From assembly GCA_034436355.1 (NCBI GenBank), contig DAOTVQ010000028.1, positions 106,329-170,328 of the forward strand: 64,000 nucleotides of DNA, written 5' to 3'. Positions 1 to 9,643 of this stretch are shown here, piece after piece. The notes under the pieces were generated by a model that did not search any database, was not told where the DNA came from, and saw only the letters and a program-made list of their open reading frames with translations. The translations under genes were made by a program, and so were the position numbers. Each line of letters opens with the position of its first letter. Positions within the stretch are counted from its first letter, which is position 1. This stretch comes from CP2-2F sp034436355 (GTDB lineage Bacteria > Chloroflexota > Anaerolineae > Aggregatilineales > UBA2796).

Positions 1-1451
1 TGACCGCCGAGTCCGCTGAGGCGGCGGCGCAGCAAGATGAATGAGATGACCATATGCACAAAATGCTTTGCCGAGTCAGCTACCATCAGGCTTAGAAAGC
101 CGATATGTGGCAGCAGCAGCAGCGTGATCACAATATAGCAGCCTAAGCTGAATAAGCCAACTAAGGCGGGTGTCAGCGAGTCACGCTGGGCATAAAAAGC
201 ACTGATCAACAGCAGGTCTATGGCAGCGAACGGAATGCCGATTAGGTATAAGCGCAGCACCACAGCCATATCGAAAGTGTTTTGCGCTGTGAATTGCCCA
301 TGCTCAAAGACCAACCCGATCAGCGGACCTGCCAGCACAAACATGCCAATTGCCGCCGGGATGATCAGCATTAGCGCAAGGCGAATGCCCTGCCCAAATG
401 TATCCCGAAAGGCGCTGCGCTGCCCTAGATCAAGGGCTTGGCGTGCCAGCGTTGGCAAGATGGCGATTGAGATCGCCGTGCCAACCAAGCCCATCGGGAA
501 TTCGCGCAGACTGGTTGCCCAATTCATATAGGCGATGTTGCCCTCACCCGTCTGCGAGGCGATGTTGTAGCTGAATGGGCGGTTGATCAGCACATCTATA
601 ACCAAGGTGAACAGCACCGGCACATACAGCAGGCCGATCCGCTGCAAGCCGCGATGCCGCAGCATTTTGGGCAGCTGCCAAAACATTAGGCGTAGGCGCA
701 CACCGCGCATCCCAACGAACTGTAGGCTCATCTGCGCCACGGCGCCAACCACCCACCCAATCGCCACGCCCTGAATGCCGATGCGCGGCGCAAGCGCCAA
801 CGTCACCACCACGATCATCAGGTTGAAGAGCGCAGCGGCAAAGGCAGGGTAGGTGAAGCGCCGCAGCGCGTAGAGCATCCCTGCCAGCACCGAAAAAGTA
901 CTCATGAAGATGAGGGATGGTGCGGTGAAGCGCAGCAGTTCGGTCGAGAGGTTGAAGGAAGCCCAGCTCATGCCGCCGCCGCGCAGCATGGCAGGGTTGA
1001 GGGTGAAGGGCGCATCGAGCGGCGTCATGGAAGGCGCACCGCGATAAAACATGATGATATAAGGTGCAAAGAGCGTCATCAACAAGACCAGCGCGCCACT
1101 GATGAGCAGCACAAGGCTGACCAGCGCACTCACCACGCGCCACAGCTCTGTTTTATCTTTGCGGGCAGCATATTCACTCAGCACTGGCACAATGGCAGAA
1201 TTGGTATGCCCAAAGATCGCCAAATCGTACAAATCTTGCGGGATGGTGATGGCGATCTGGAAGGCATCTACGGCGCGGCTGGCGCCAAACAGGTTGGAGA
1301 GCAAAATCTCTTTGGCAAAGCCAAGCGCACGGCTGGTGATGTTGCCAACGGCAAGGATCGTGGTGGCACGGGCAAGCCCTGTTGTGACTGCCTCTGAAGA
1401 TTGATCCTCTTCTGCGGGCAAGGCAGGCGCACGGGTCACGGGTTCGGTCAT
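1..1451 (-). CDS. murJ: Lipid II flippase MurJ (MviN family), C-terminus cut by window edge
   Basis: Integral membrane protein expected to flip lipid II across the cytoplasmic membrane for peptidoglycan synthesis. The minus-strand frame is open for 483 codons from the ATG at 1451 to the window edge, so the C-terminus is missing. Family hallmarks visible are the N-terminal stretch with NITSRALGFAKEILLSNLFG, the block PQDLYDLAIFGHTNSAIVP, and the later segment SLREFPMGLVGTAISIAILP, with many hydrophobic helices between them. It starts 21 bases after the stop of the RfaE2-like gene, so the two are probably cotranscribed. Full-length family members have about 500-550 residues, so only the last one or two helices are absent. 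The MOP-superfamily assignment is firm; MurJ rather than another MviN-like flippase rests on these motifs. Confidence 0.9.
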   Translation of the reverse strand, partial: MTEPVTRAPALPAEEDQSSEAVTTGLARATTILAVGNITSRALGFAKEILLSNLFGASRAVDAFQIAITIPQDLYDLAIFGHTNSAIVPVLSEYAARKDKTELWRVVSALVSLVLLISGALVLLMTLFAPYIIMFYRGAPSMTPLDAPFTLNPAMLRGGGMSWASFNLSTELLRFTAPSLIFMSTFSVLAGMLYALRRFTYPAFAAALFNLMIVVVTLALAPRIGIQGVAIGWVVGAVAQMSLQFVGMRGVRLRLMFWQLPKMLRHRGLQRIGLLYVPVLFTLVIDVLINRPFSYNIASQTGEGNIAYMNWATSLREFPMGLVGTAISIAILPTLARQALDLGQRSAFRDTFGQGIRLALMLIIPAAIGMFVLAGPLIGLVFEHGQFTAQNTFDMAVVLRLYLIGIPFAAIDLLLISAFYAQRDSLTPALVGLFSLGCYIVITLLLLPHIGFLSLMVADSAKHFVHMVISFILLRRRLSGLGG

Positions 1452-1472
1452 AGCTAAGCTGCCTACTTCGGG

Positions 1473-1973
1473 CTAGGAATCGGCGGGTAGCGCACGGATG
1501 CGCGCAATCAGGGCAGATGTGCTGCGGTTGGGCAGCAGATCAATCAGCACGAGGCGCCCGCCGTATGCCTCGACGGCGGCACGCTCAGGCAGCGGCTTGT
1601 GATGATAATCGCCACCTTTCACATAGATTTCAGGTTGCAGGGCGCTGATCAGCGCGTTGGCAGTGCTGCCCGTAAAAATGACTGCCGCTGTCACGCAGTA
1701 GAGCGCCGCGATCAAGCGTGCGCGCTCTGCGGCTGGCACAATTGGGCGCCCACCACCCTTGAGTGTGTGTGTCCCGTCATCATCGTTAATGCCAACCAAC
1801 AATGCACCGCCAAGCGCACGTGCCTGTTCCAAATAGTCAAGGTGACCGACGTGCAGCAAGTCAAAATGCCCGTTGGTAAAGACGAGTGGCACGCCCGCCG
1901 CACGCAGTTCGGCGCGCCAGGCAAGGGCATCCGCTAGGCTGAGGACGCGATGTGCTGTGTTTGAGTGTTGCAT
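1473..1973 (-). CDS. RfaE2-like ADP/CDP-sugar nucleotidyltransferase
   Basis: A 166-residue cytidylyltransferase-fold enzyme of the family that includes the C-terminal domain of HldE (heptose-1-phosphate adenylyltransferase). The nucleotide-binding HxGH motif lies in TNGHFDLLHVGHLDYL near residues 34-49. The family-typical YVKGGDY and RSTSALI segments are near residues 117 and 149. Length matches the stand-alone RfaE2 form. The matching kinase domain is not in this window, so the substrate (heptose phosphate or another sugar/alditol phosphate) is uncertain. It lies directly upstream of murJ on the same strand, consistent with a role in cell-envelope polymer synthesis. The start ATG faces surE across a 93-base divergent spacer. 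Confidence 0.85.
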   Translation of the reverse strand: MQHSNTAHRVLSLADALAWRAELRAAGVPLVFTNGHFDLLHVGHLDYLEQARALGGALLVGINDDDGTHTLKGGGRPIVPAAERARLIAALYCVTAAVIFTGSTANALISALQPEIYVKGGDYHHKPLPERAAVEAYGGRLVLIDLLPNRSTSALIARIRALPADS

Positions 1974-1990
1974 TGGCGAAATTGTAGCGT

Positions 1991-2016
1991 GCGCTAGGGT
2001 GCTGCGCTAGGGTGCG
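1991..2016. repeat. Two tandem 13-bp repeats in the rfaE2-like/surE divergent spacer
   Basis: The 13-mer gcgctagggtgct (1991-2003) is followed immediately by gcgctagggtgcg (2004-2016), differing only in the last base. They sit just upstream of the TATAAT at 2024, where a regulator could bind, but no function is demonstrated. Confidence 0.6.
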
Positions 2017-2023
2017 CTTGGGT

Positions 2024-2029
2024 TATAAT
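2024..2029 (+). promoter_or_regulatory. Candidate -10 element for surE
   Basis: A perfect TATAAT lies 43 bases before the surE ATG. No good -35 hexamer is visible 16-18 bases upstream, where the tandem 13-mers lie, so activator dependence is possible. Inferred from sequence only. Confidence 0.45.
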
Positions 2030-2066
2030 TGATTGGATAAGCAGACTAAAAAGGAATCGACAGACT

Positions 2067-2846
2067 ATGACGGCAAAATCACCGCAGCGTTGCATTCTTG
2101 TCTCGAACGATGATGGCATTTTTGCGCCCGGCTTGTTGGCATTGGCAACTGCCATGCGCGACTTTGGGCGCGTGGTTGTGATTGGACCTGAGGAAAATCA
2201 GAGCGCGAACGGACACCGCAAAACGCTGACCAAACCGCTGCGCGTTACGCCGGTCAAGATCGGTGAAAACATCGAGGCATACAGCACCGATGGCGCGCCT
2301 GCTGATTGTATCGCCATCGCCCTGATTGGCTTGCTTGGTGTGCAGGCTGATCTGGTTGTCTCTGGGGTCAATCGCGGCGCTAATCTTGGGCAAGACCTCA
2401 CCTACAGCGGCACAGTGGCAGCTGCCTTTGAAGGCACTATTCACGGCAAGCCTTCCATCGCCTTCTCGCTCGACTCCCGCTCGCTAGAGGCAGACTACAG
2501 CGCGGCAGCACAGGTTGCCAAGCAAGTTGCTCAGCATGTGCTTGCCAATGGGCTGCCGCCGATGACTCTGCTAAATGTGAACATTCCCTATCTGCCTTAT
2601 GATCAGATTAGAGGCACGCAGATCACGCGGCAAGGCACGCGCATTTATCACGATGAATTGGTCACACGCCTTGATCCTGACGGGCGCCCTTACTACTGGA
2701 TCGGCGGTAAAGCGCCCACCGGCGATGTGAGCGCTGAAGGCACGGATATTTGGGCAGTTCATCAGGGCTACGTCTCGATCACGCCGGTGCATTTGGATAT
2801 GACAGCCTATCCAATGATCGAGCCATTGAAGGCGTGGAAATTCTAG
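2067..2846 (+). CDS. surE: 5'/3'-nucleotidase SurE
   Basis: Metal-dependent nucleoside-monophosphate phosphatase of 259 residues, the usual SurE length. The metal-binding acidic pair is in ILVSNDDG near residues 11-17 (Asp15, Asp16). Other family blocks are PEENQSANGH, the STDGAPADC segment, and SGVNRGANLGQDLTYSGTV, which supplies the conserved Asn and the glycine loop. The ATG is preceded by an AAGGA-type ribosome site about 12 bases upstream. A second gene follows after 6 bases and is probably cotranscribed. SurE is commonly linked to nucleotide salvage and stationary-phase survival; the sequence itself supports only the enzymatic assignment. Confidence 0.95.
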   Translation: MTAKSPQRCILVSNDDGIFAPGLLALATAMRDFGRVVVIGPEENQSANGHRKTLTKPLRVTPVKIGENIEAYSTDGAPADCIAIALIGLLGVQADLVVSGVNRGANLGQDLTYSGTVAAAFEGTIHGKPSIAFSLDSRSLEADYSAAAQVAKQVAQHVLANGLPPMTLLNVNIPYLPYDQIRGTQITRQGTRIYHDELVTRLDPDGRPYYWIGGKAPTGDVSAEGTDIWAVHQGYVSITPVHLDMTAYPMIEPLKAWKF

Positions 2847-2852
2847 CGTGCA

Positions 2853-3632
2853 ATGCCAAATCGGAGTCTCTCGCGGATTTTAGTGGCAGGTGGCACGGGC
2901 TTTTTGGGCTTTCGGGTGGTGCGTGCGCTGCTAGAGGAAGATGCCCAAGTGACGGTGCTGCTGCGCCCAGAGCAAGAGGAAAAACTCGGTGTGCTGCGTG
3001 CCAGCCTGCAAGTTGTGCATGGCGATGTATGGAACCCTGCCAGTTTGCGTGGGCGTGCGCGTGGGCATGGCACCGTCATTCACCTGATCGGTGGTCTGAA
3101 GCAGAACTCGGCACGTGGGCTAACCTTTCGCCACCTAAATTTTGTTTCGGCGCGCAACGTAGCGCAAATGGCAGTCAATGATGGGGTGCCGCATTGCGTG
3201 TTACTGAGCGCTGCTGCGGTGGCGGGCTTGCCAAGCGGCTACCTTGAGGCAAAGCGCGAGGCAGAGCGCTCTGTGCAGAAGTGCGGCTTGGCATGGACGA
3301 TCATTCACGCGCCGCCGCTCTATGTGCCAAACGAACGGCGCAGCCTGATCGGGATGCTGCTGAGCGTGTTCGGCGCGCTGCCCCTGATCGGCTTACCCCT
3401 GACCAACATGCGCCCGCTGGCAGCCGAACTGGCAGCCCGCGCCATCGCACGGCTGGCGCTTTCCGCCGATAGCTTCAAGAATCGGTTGATCAGCCCTGCC
3501 CAACTGCGGCAGATTGGCTTTGCTGCCGAACGGCGCTTGCGCCAAGCACGCGCTCAACGCACGCTGCCCCACGAAGCCGAGCCATTCAGTGATGATGAAC
3601 CGCCTTTTGGCTGGCTGCCGCCCACCCGCTAA
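2853..3632 (+). CDS. Atypical SDR-family NAD(P)-binding protein (NmrA/NDUFA9-like)
   Basis: A 259-residue Rossmann-fold protein. The nucleotide-binding GGTGFLG motif is at about residues 13-19 and HGDVWNPASL follows near 55. The catalytic Tyr-x-x-x-Lys is retained as YLEAK after LLSAAAVAGLPSG, an arrangement like that of atypical or extended SDRs (NAD-dependent epimerase/dehydratase, complex I NDUFA9-like). The C-terminal third is short and basic. It begins 6 bases after surE and ends 6 bases before the stop of the convergent histidine kinase. The substrate cannot be read from sequence; quinone-related, sugar-nucleotide or purely structural roles are all known for this family. Confidence 0.75.
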   Translation: MPNRSLSRILVAGGTGFLGFRVVRALLEEDAQVTVLLRPEQEEKLGVLRASLQVVHGDVWNPASLRGRARGHGTVIHLIGGLKQNSARGLTFRHLNFVSARNVAQMAVNDGVPHCVLLSAAAVAGLPSGYLEAKREAERSVQKCGLAWTIIHAPPLYVPNERRSLIGMLLSVFGALPLIGLPLTNMRPLAAELAARAIARLALSADSFKNRLISPAQLRQIGFAAERRLRQARAQRTLPHEAEPFSDDEPPFGWLPPTR

Positions 3633-3638
3633 GGCGGG

Positions 3639-6600
3639 CTACTCGGCAACGGGCAGTGTGAAGCTGAATGCGCTGCCCACGCCAAGTTCGCTCTCCACCC
3701 AGATGCGCCCACCCATCATCTCCACCAGCCTGCGCGTGATGGCAAGCCCTAAACCTGTGCCACCATACTCGCGTGTGATCGAGCCATCCGCCTGACGGAA
3801 CTCGTCAAAGATAATCGCCTGATCTTCAGGGCGAATGCCGATGCCGGTGTCCTGCACAGTGGTCAGCAAAAAGGCGCGCTCCCCTTCATAAGTTAGGTGG
3901 CTGCGGACGGTGACGCCGCCCTGTTTGGTGAACTTGATCGCATTGCCTAATAAATTCACAATGACCTGGCGCAGCCGCGTTGAATCTGCCTGCACAGAAG
4001 GCAATTCGTCGGCTATCTCATAGTTCAGATACAGCCCACGGGCAGCCGCCTGACTCTCAAGGTTATAGAACGTGGCATGGACTTCTTCACGCAGATCGAC
4101 CGCCTCGAGGTGAAGTTCCATCTTGCCAGAGTCAATGCGCGAAAGGTCAAGCAGGTCATCAATCAGCGCCAGCAGGCTGCGCCCATTCCGCAGAATGCGC
4201 TCCAGGCGGTCCGACTGTTTTTCGTTGAGCGCGCCATAGGTTTGGCGCAGCAGCATCTCGCTATAGCCGTTGATGCTGTTCATGGGCGTGCGAAGTTCGT
4301 GGCTGACGCGTGCGAGAAACTCGCTCTTAAGCTGATTCGCCTGCATCAGCTCCACCGCACGATCTTCCAATGCCTCAAAGAGCATGGCGTTTTCAAGGGC
4401 AACCGCTGCTTGGGAAGCAAACAGCGCGGCGAGTTCTTTTTCCTCATCGCTAAAGGTGCGGGAATGATAGGCATAGAGGTTCAAAACGCCCAAATGCTGA
4501 TCGCCTTTTTGTAACGGCACAACCAAGACCTGCTGCCAGCCTTCTTCGGCGATCAGGGCGCGTTGTGCCTCATCAGCGGTCACCGTGTCAGCAGTCAATA
4601 CATAGGGCTGATGTGAGAATGCGGTCAGGGCGCGGCGTTCACGTATATAACGCTCTGAAAGCCCTATGGAGGCGCGCAATGTGTAGGTTTCGCTGTTAGG
4701 CTCTGGCGTCATCAGGCTAACAGAGGGCAGATCGAAGGTTTGGGCAGCCTCGCGCACAATGGCGTCGAGCAGCACGTTGGTGTTCAACTGCCCGCTTAGG
4801 TTGCGGCTGCTGATCTGCAAACGCTCTAGGCGGCGCAGGCGGCGCTGCTCACGCTGATGGTAGGTGATGCTCTCGTAGGCGATGGCGCCCTGGTTTGCCA
4901 ACGCCTCCAGCAGTTGCACCTCTGGCGGATCAAAGACGCGCATCGGGTTGTCAGAGGCAATCTCCAGCACGCCAATAGGTTCACAACGCCGCAAAATTGG
5001 CACAAACAGCACGCTGATGTGGGCGTGGAGTGGGTAGGCGGCAAGGTGTTCGGCAAAGGCGGGTATGGTGCTGCCTGCCCGCGCTGCGATGCTATGCGTT
5101 AGGGTGCTGAGCAAGTGCGGCGCACGGCGCAGCAGATAGGGTGTGGTCATCACATCGAGCGTGCGTGTGGTGAGGTGCGTTGCTTGAATGTTGAGCTGCC
5201 CTTGCTCATCATGCACAGACACCACTGTGTTATCTACGCCATCCAGTGCCTGAATAACACGCGCCAATTGGCTGAACATGGTTGTCATATCGGTTGTGTT
5301 GCTCAGCCCAACCGCCACCTCGCGCAGGAGCGCCTGTTCGTGCGCCTGCCGCTGCGCCTGGCGGAACAGCCGTGCATTTTCAAGGGCGATGGTGGCTTGG
5401 CCGGTCAGTGTTTGGGCAAGGCGCACATCGCTGCCGCTAAATTCACGTGGCGCACGTGGTTCGACCCACAGCACACACCCAATCACGCGCTCACCAACCA
5501 CAATCGGCAAGGTAAGCTGTGTGCATAAGCCGCTGCTGCTGCCGCCAAGCGCCGTGATAGGGTAGGTGACCACCACTTGCCGCTGGGTTTGCACGGCGCG
5601 CTCAATGGCACTGTACTGCACAAAGGCAGGCGTTTGCCCAACGAGGGTTGGCAGCAAGTTTTCGGGCATTTCGGGCAAGCGATATTCTGCCTCAACCGTC
5701 AGGCGCCCGCGTGCCTGTTCGTAGGTTACCAACAGACACCACGCTGCGTCCAGCGCACGCCCCATATGCTTCACAATGGCATTCACCAGTTCGCCATAGT
5801 CTAGGATGGCGCTCAGGTCACGGCTAATTTGGTAGACAATGCCCTGCTCAAGCAAGCGCCGCCGCGCCTGATCCCACAGCTGTGCATTCTCAATGGCAAT
5901 CGAAACTTGGGCGGCAAGCGTCTCTAAGGCAATGCAATCCGCCATGCGGAAGCCATTCACCTTTGCGGAATATGCCTCGATAACGCCTAAGGTGCGCGTG
6001 CTGTAGCGCATCGGAACGACGAGCGCACTGCCAACCGTGATCCACATCGCGCTGTTGGGCAAGGCACAGGCAGCCACATGGTCGCCATCTTCGCTGAGGT
6101 CAATCACCACCTGCGTTTCAGTGCTGCTGACGGCACGCCCAACGATGCCAACGTTTGCAGCAAGGGTAATCCCTTCCACAACCGCTGCCTGCACCCTGTT
6201 TGTGGCAGAGGCACTCAGCTCAAGCTGGGTGCCGTTCATCTCCAGCAGCCAAACGTTCACCACCGCATAGCCAAGCTGCAAGTGAATAGCACGGGCAACC
6301 TTGCGCGTCAGCTCTGTTAGGCTGCGCGTGGCGGTTAGCTCTTGGCTGATGCGGCTGACCAAGGCCATTAGGTCGGCGCGTTGGCGCTCGGCTGCGAAAA
6401 GTTGTGCGTTTTCAATGCTGGTTGCCACCTGAGCAGCGATAGCACGCATCAAATCGAGGTGCGTCTCTTGAAAATCGCCCTGATGTCGGTTGATGACGCT
6501 GAACGTGCCAAGGGTGCGGTTGCGCGTGTTCAGTGGATAGGTGATGATGTTGTGCCAATTCGGGGCAAGGCGTTCAGCCTCAGCCAGATGATTGTTGAGG

Positions 6601-8360
6601 TAGTAGCGCCCTGCTTGGTAGGCATATACGGTTGTATCGTCTGAAGTGAGCGGCAGATCAGGCAGTGCCACAGCTTGGGCAATGCCATACTGTGAGCGCC
6701 GATGCCCAACCAACGCCGATTGTTCATCGTTAGGCAGGTAGAGGAAGGCGCCTTGCGCTTCCAACAGATCAGCAGCCTCATGCACCACACGCGCTAACAT
6801 CTCATCCAGATCAAGCGTTGTGCTGGTGATCTCGGCAATCTCGCGCAAGGCGATTGTCTCGCGCAGGCGTTCGCTCATATCGCCCAGCAGTTCCGTGCTG
6901 CGCAGGGCTGCCGCCACATGGCTGCCCATCGCCATCAGCAGTTGTGCATCGGCACGGCTGAAATCCGTGCGCTTGTTGCCCACCAAAAAAACGCCCATCG
7001 GCTCATCTTGCACACGCAGCGGCACAAGCAACAAGTTGTGCAAGGCAAGCCGATCTACCAATTGGTAGTAAGCCTCGCTGCTATCCTGCGTTGCGCTGTG
7101 AATATCATTGGTAAGGTATGGGCTGCCCGCCGAAAAGACGATGGCAAGGTGGCTGCCCGGCGCGTTGACCGGAAAGCGCAGCGTCCCGATCTCGTTAGGG
7201 ATGCCAAACGAGGCATTGGGCGGCAAACTGAGCGTGTTGGAATAGCGATCATAGAGGAAGAAGGCGCCCACACCAATGCCGAGCATTTGACGGCTCAGCT
7301 TCAGCACCACCCCGAACATCTCATCTGCGCTGAAACTGCTAGCAGCCATCGCCGCCACTTCCAAGAGCGCGGCTGTCTCTGAAAGGCGATTTTGCGTATC
7401 TTGCAGCAGGGTGCGGTTATCAATTGCCAGCGCGATCTGATCGAGCAGCGACACAGCGCGTTCGGCGTGCCACTGTTCAAAGGGCGCATTTTCGCGCAGA
7501 TTCATAATGAACAGCGCACCAATAGGGCGCCCGCGTGCCACTAAGGGCATTGCCAATAGCGCACGCACCTCGTAATCTTCAATTAAACTGGTGGGCGGAT
7601 TGCTCAACTGATGCGCATCATTCAAAATAACCACCTCACCAGAGGTGATGATATGCTCCACCAGCGTTGCGCTGCCGGTATCGCGTTTGCCCGTCACCAA
7701 ATCGCCCACATCCAAGCCGTAGGCAGCCGTGCGGTAGGCGCGCCGCTCGGTCACGTTCCAGAGTGAGATTAAACAAGCATCCGCGCCAACGAGCGTTGCC
7801 AATGGCTGAAGCATCTTCGGCAGCAGTTCTTCAAGCGGCATATCCGAAGAGGCAAGGCGGCTCACTTCGTTCCGCAAATAAAGTTCTTCATTATAGTCTG
7901 TTAAGCGTTCATAGCGGCGGCTGAGCATTTCGTAGAGTTGGGCTGTATTTAGCACAAGGGCAGCTTGATCGGCAATTAGACGTGCAATGGCAAGGTGCTG
8001 CGGCTGGTATGCATTAGCGCGTGTGGACTGCGCGTGGAACACGCCGAGCAGTTTGCCGCTGAACAGCATCGGCACGGCAAGCTCAGCGCGCACAGCTTTT
8101 GAATCGAAAGAGTCATCCGACTCATTGACGATGAGTGCCTCTTGCGAGAGTGCCGCGACGCCGATCACACCTTCGCCTAATCGGATCGGCGCAAGCGGAT
8201 GTGCCTCCGGTGCAGTGTAGGGAAGCAGCACATCTGTTTCGGCATCATAGAGTGCAATGCCGCCATGATCAAAGGGCAGCACTTCACGGGCGCGCTCGAT
8301 AAGCTGTAAGAGGGCATCTTGAATGTTTAGGGCAGGCGCAGTTGGTGAATTGCTCATCAT
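3639..8360 (-). CDS. Eight-GAF sensor histidine kinase
   Basis: A 1573-residue hybrid-less histidine kinase with no predicted membrane segment. Eight consecutive GAF modules can be counted from their recurring C-terminal helix ends (NTAQLYEML, DNRTLLQDT, RSTELLGDM, ENAQLFAAE, ENAQLWDQA, ENARLFRQA, ESITYHQRE, ENAMLFEAL). They fill roughly residues 10-1330. A HisKA dimerisation domain follows, with the phospho-accepting His1354 in VSHELRTPMNS. The HATPase domain has the N box (Asn1473 in NLLGNAIKF), the G1 box DTGIGI (Asp1504) and a GTGLGL G2 box. There is no receiver or HPt domain, and the window has no obvious cognate regulator next to it. Its ligands are unknown; tandem GAFs may sense small molecules, light or redox state. 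It is transcribed away from the divergent membrane protein at 8523. Confidence 0.93.
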   Translation of the reverse strand: MMSNSPTAPALNIQDALLQLIERAREVLPFDHGGIALYDAETDVLLPYTAPEAHPLAPIRLGEGVIGVAALSQEALIVNESDDSFDSKAVRAELAVPMLFSGKLLGVFHAQSTRANAYQPQHLAIARLIADQAALVLNTAQLYEMLSRRYERLTDYNEELYLRNEVSRLASSDMPLEELLPKMLQPLATLVGADACLISLWNVTERRAYRTAAYGLDVGDLVTGKRDTGSATLVEHIITSGEVVILNDAHQLSNPPTSLIEDYEVRALLAMPLVARGRPIGALFIMNLRENAPFEQWHAERAVSLLDQIALAIDNRTLLQDTQNRLSETAALLEVAAMAASSFSADEMFGVVLKLSRQMLGIGVGAFFLYDRYSNTLSLPPNASFGIPNEIGTLRFPVNAPGSHLAIVFSAGSPYLTNDIHSATQDSSEAYYQLVDRLALHNLLLVPLRVQDEPMGVFLVGNKRTDFSRADAQLLMAMGSHVAAALRSTELLGDMSERLRETIALREIAEITSTTLDLDEMLARVVHEAADLLEAQGAFLYLPNDEQSALVGHRRSQYGIAQAVALPDLPLTSDDTTVYAYQAGRYYLNNHLAEAERLAPNWHNIITYPLNTRNRTLGTFSVINRHQGDFQETHLDLMRAIAAQVATSIENAQLFAAERQRADLMALVSRISQELTATRSLTELTRKVARAIHLQLGYAVVNVWLLEMNGTQLELSASATNRVQAAVVEGITLAANVGIVGRAVSSTETQVVIDLSEDGDHVAACALPNSAMWITVGSALVVPMRYSTRTLGVIEAYSAKVNGFRMADCIALETLAAQVSIAIENAQLWDQARRRLLEQGIVYQISRDLSAILDYGELVNAIVKHMGRALDAAWCLLVTYEQARGRLTVEAEYRLPEMPENLLPTLVGQTPAFVQYSAIERAVQTQRQVVVTYPITALGGSSSGLCTQLTLPIVVGERVIGCVLWVEPRAPREFSGSDVRLAQTLTGQATIALENARLFRQAQRQAHEQALLREVAVGLSNTTDMTTMFSQLARVIQALDGVDNTVVSVHDEQGQLNIQATHLTTRTLDVMTTPYLLRRAPHLLSTLTHSIAARAGSTIPAFAEHLAAYPLHAHISVLFVPILRRCEPIGVLEIASDNPMRVFDPPEVQLLEALANQGAIAYESITYHQREQRRLRRLERLQISSRNLSGQLNTNVLLDAIVREAAQTFDLPSVSLMTPEPNSETYTLRASIGLSERYIRERRALTAFSHQPYVLTADTVTADEAQRALIAEEGWQQVLVVPLQKGDQHLGVLNLYAYHSRTFSDEEKELAALFASQAAVALENAMLFEALEDRAVELMQANQLKSEFLARVSHELRTPMNSINGYSEMLLRQTYGALNEKQSDRLERILRNGRSLLALIDDLLDLSRIDSGKMELHLEAVDLREEVHATFYNLESQAAARGLYLNYEIADELPSVQADSTRLRQVIVNLLGNAIKFTKQGGVTVRSHLTYEGERAFLLTTVQDTGIGIRPEDQAIIFDEFRQADGSITREYGGTGLGLAITRRLVEMMGGRIWVESELGVGSAFSFTLPVAE

Positions 8361-8522
8361 GAATACTCTACTAAAAAGTTGCTCAGTGTCTTTTTAGATT
8401 ATAGCGCACTCTTGCTTCTGGGCTTGCTGGGAAGGTGTCTTGAAAAGGTAGGAAGATGATCAGGGCTGCACAAATTGGGCGAGCGTTGGTAGGATCAGCA
8501 TAGGGATGAGAACATACCACTT

Positions 8523-9530
8523 ATGACGCATAACTACACACGCCTGCTGCTGATCGGCTTGGGGCTGGGCTTTCTCGCCTTTGTGAGCGTGGCGCTGCTC
8601 AGTGATCTCTCTACGTTGTTAGACCATGCAACCGCCTTTGCGTGGTGGGTGATGCTGCCTGTCTTGGCGCTGCGCGTGGCAAACTGGGCGCTGCGCTTTC
8701 TGAAGTGGCACTTTTACCTGCACGTGGTGGGTGTGCGGAATATCTCGGTGCGGGCGAGCGCAGCGGTCTTTGTAACGGGCTTTCCGTTAGCGGTGAGCCC
8801 GGGCAAGGTGGCGGAAGTGCTGAAAAGTTTTATGCTTCAGCACATCAGCGGCGCGCCAATTGCCAGCACGCTGCCAGTGGTTGCTGCTGAGCGCCTTTCG
8901 GATGGCATGGCGGTGCTGCTGCTGATTGCGTGGGCAATCCTGAACCTTGCCGCGCACGCTTATTGGTCAGTGGTTACTGTGGCATTGGGCGGGCTGCTGC
9001 TGGGCATCGTGATTTTGCAGAATCGCCCATTGTGTTTGGCGCTGCTGCGCTTGCTCAGCCGCCTACCGCTGGTCGGGCAGTTTGCGCGTAGTTTCAAAGC
9101 CTTTTATGAGAGCAGCTATAAGATAGTGCAACTGCCAAGCCTGCTCTTTTCGGTTGGGCTTGGCACGCTTGCCAACCTGTTGGATGGGCTGGGCGTCTAC
9201 CTGATTTTAGTGGGCATGGGCTTGCCCGCCACAGCCGAGACGTTCTTTCAGGCGCTCTTGGTGATCAGCCTTTCGGTGGTGGCAGGTGCGCTGAGCGGAA
9301 TGCCGGGCAGCATCGGCGCCTCTGATCTGACTATCACTGGCACGCTGCAACGCCTAGTTGGGCTGAGCGTGCCACAGGCGGGCTTTGCCACGCTCATCAC
9401 GCGCTTTGTGCAGCTGTGGTTTGGTGTGTTGGTGGGTGCGGTGGTTGCCTTTACGGCACGGCGGACGCTTTTCCCACAGCCGAAAGCAGCGGAAGTGCTT
9501 CAGCCTCTGCCACACCCAGAACAACCTTAG
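8523..9530 (+). CDS. Lysylphosphatidylglycerol-synthase TM-type / flippase-like membrane protein
   Basis: A 335-residue polytopic membrane protein of the UPF0104 / LPG_synthase_TM family (MprF and AglD-like flippase domains). About eight hydrophobic helices are visible. Family-type features are the segment RVANWALRFLKWHFYL, the glycine/proline-rich FPLAVSPGKVAEVLKSF, and AERLSDGMAVLLL, followed by a late SGMPGSIGASDL loop. There is no soluble GNAT-like aminoacyltransferase domain, so it is not a full MprF. Members of this group are proposed to move lipids or lipid-linked sugars. The ATG is the first in frame. It has no close operon partner; the pilin-like gene begins about 110 bases later. 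Confidence 0.8.
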   Translation: MTHNYTRLLLIGLGLGFLAFVSVALLSDLSTLLDHATAFAWWVMLPVLALRVANWALRFLKWHFYLHVVGVRNISVRASAAVFVTGFPLAVSPGKVAEVLKSFMLQHISGAPIASTLPVVAAERLSDGMAVLLLIAWAILNLAAHAYWSVVTVALGGLLLGIVILQNRPLCLALLRLLSRLPLVGQFARSFKAFYESSYKIVQLPSLLFSVGLGTLANLLDGLGVYLILVGMGLPATAETFFQALLVISLSVVAGALSGMPGSIGASDLTITGTLQRLVGLSVPQAGFATLITRFVQLWFGVLVGAVVAFTARRTLFPQPKAAEVLQPLPHPEQP

Positions 9531-9643
9531 CCTTACCCTACGCTCTGCCACCCTTTGATTGACTAGCCGTGGGTGAGTCGCTACAATGTGGGTGAGCATG
9601 AAAATTTATGGAAGTCGCGTTTAAGTTGGTGAGAGGAACTACC

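Noticed and set aside
544..1143. A 199-codon minus-strand frame inside the first gene
   Set aside because: Its Cys/His/Arg-rich, low-hydrophobicity translation is not protein-like; the overlapping frame encodes recognisable MurJ.
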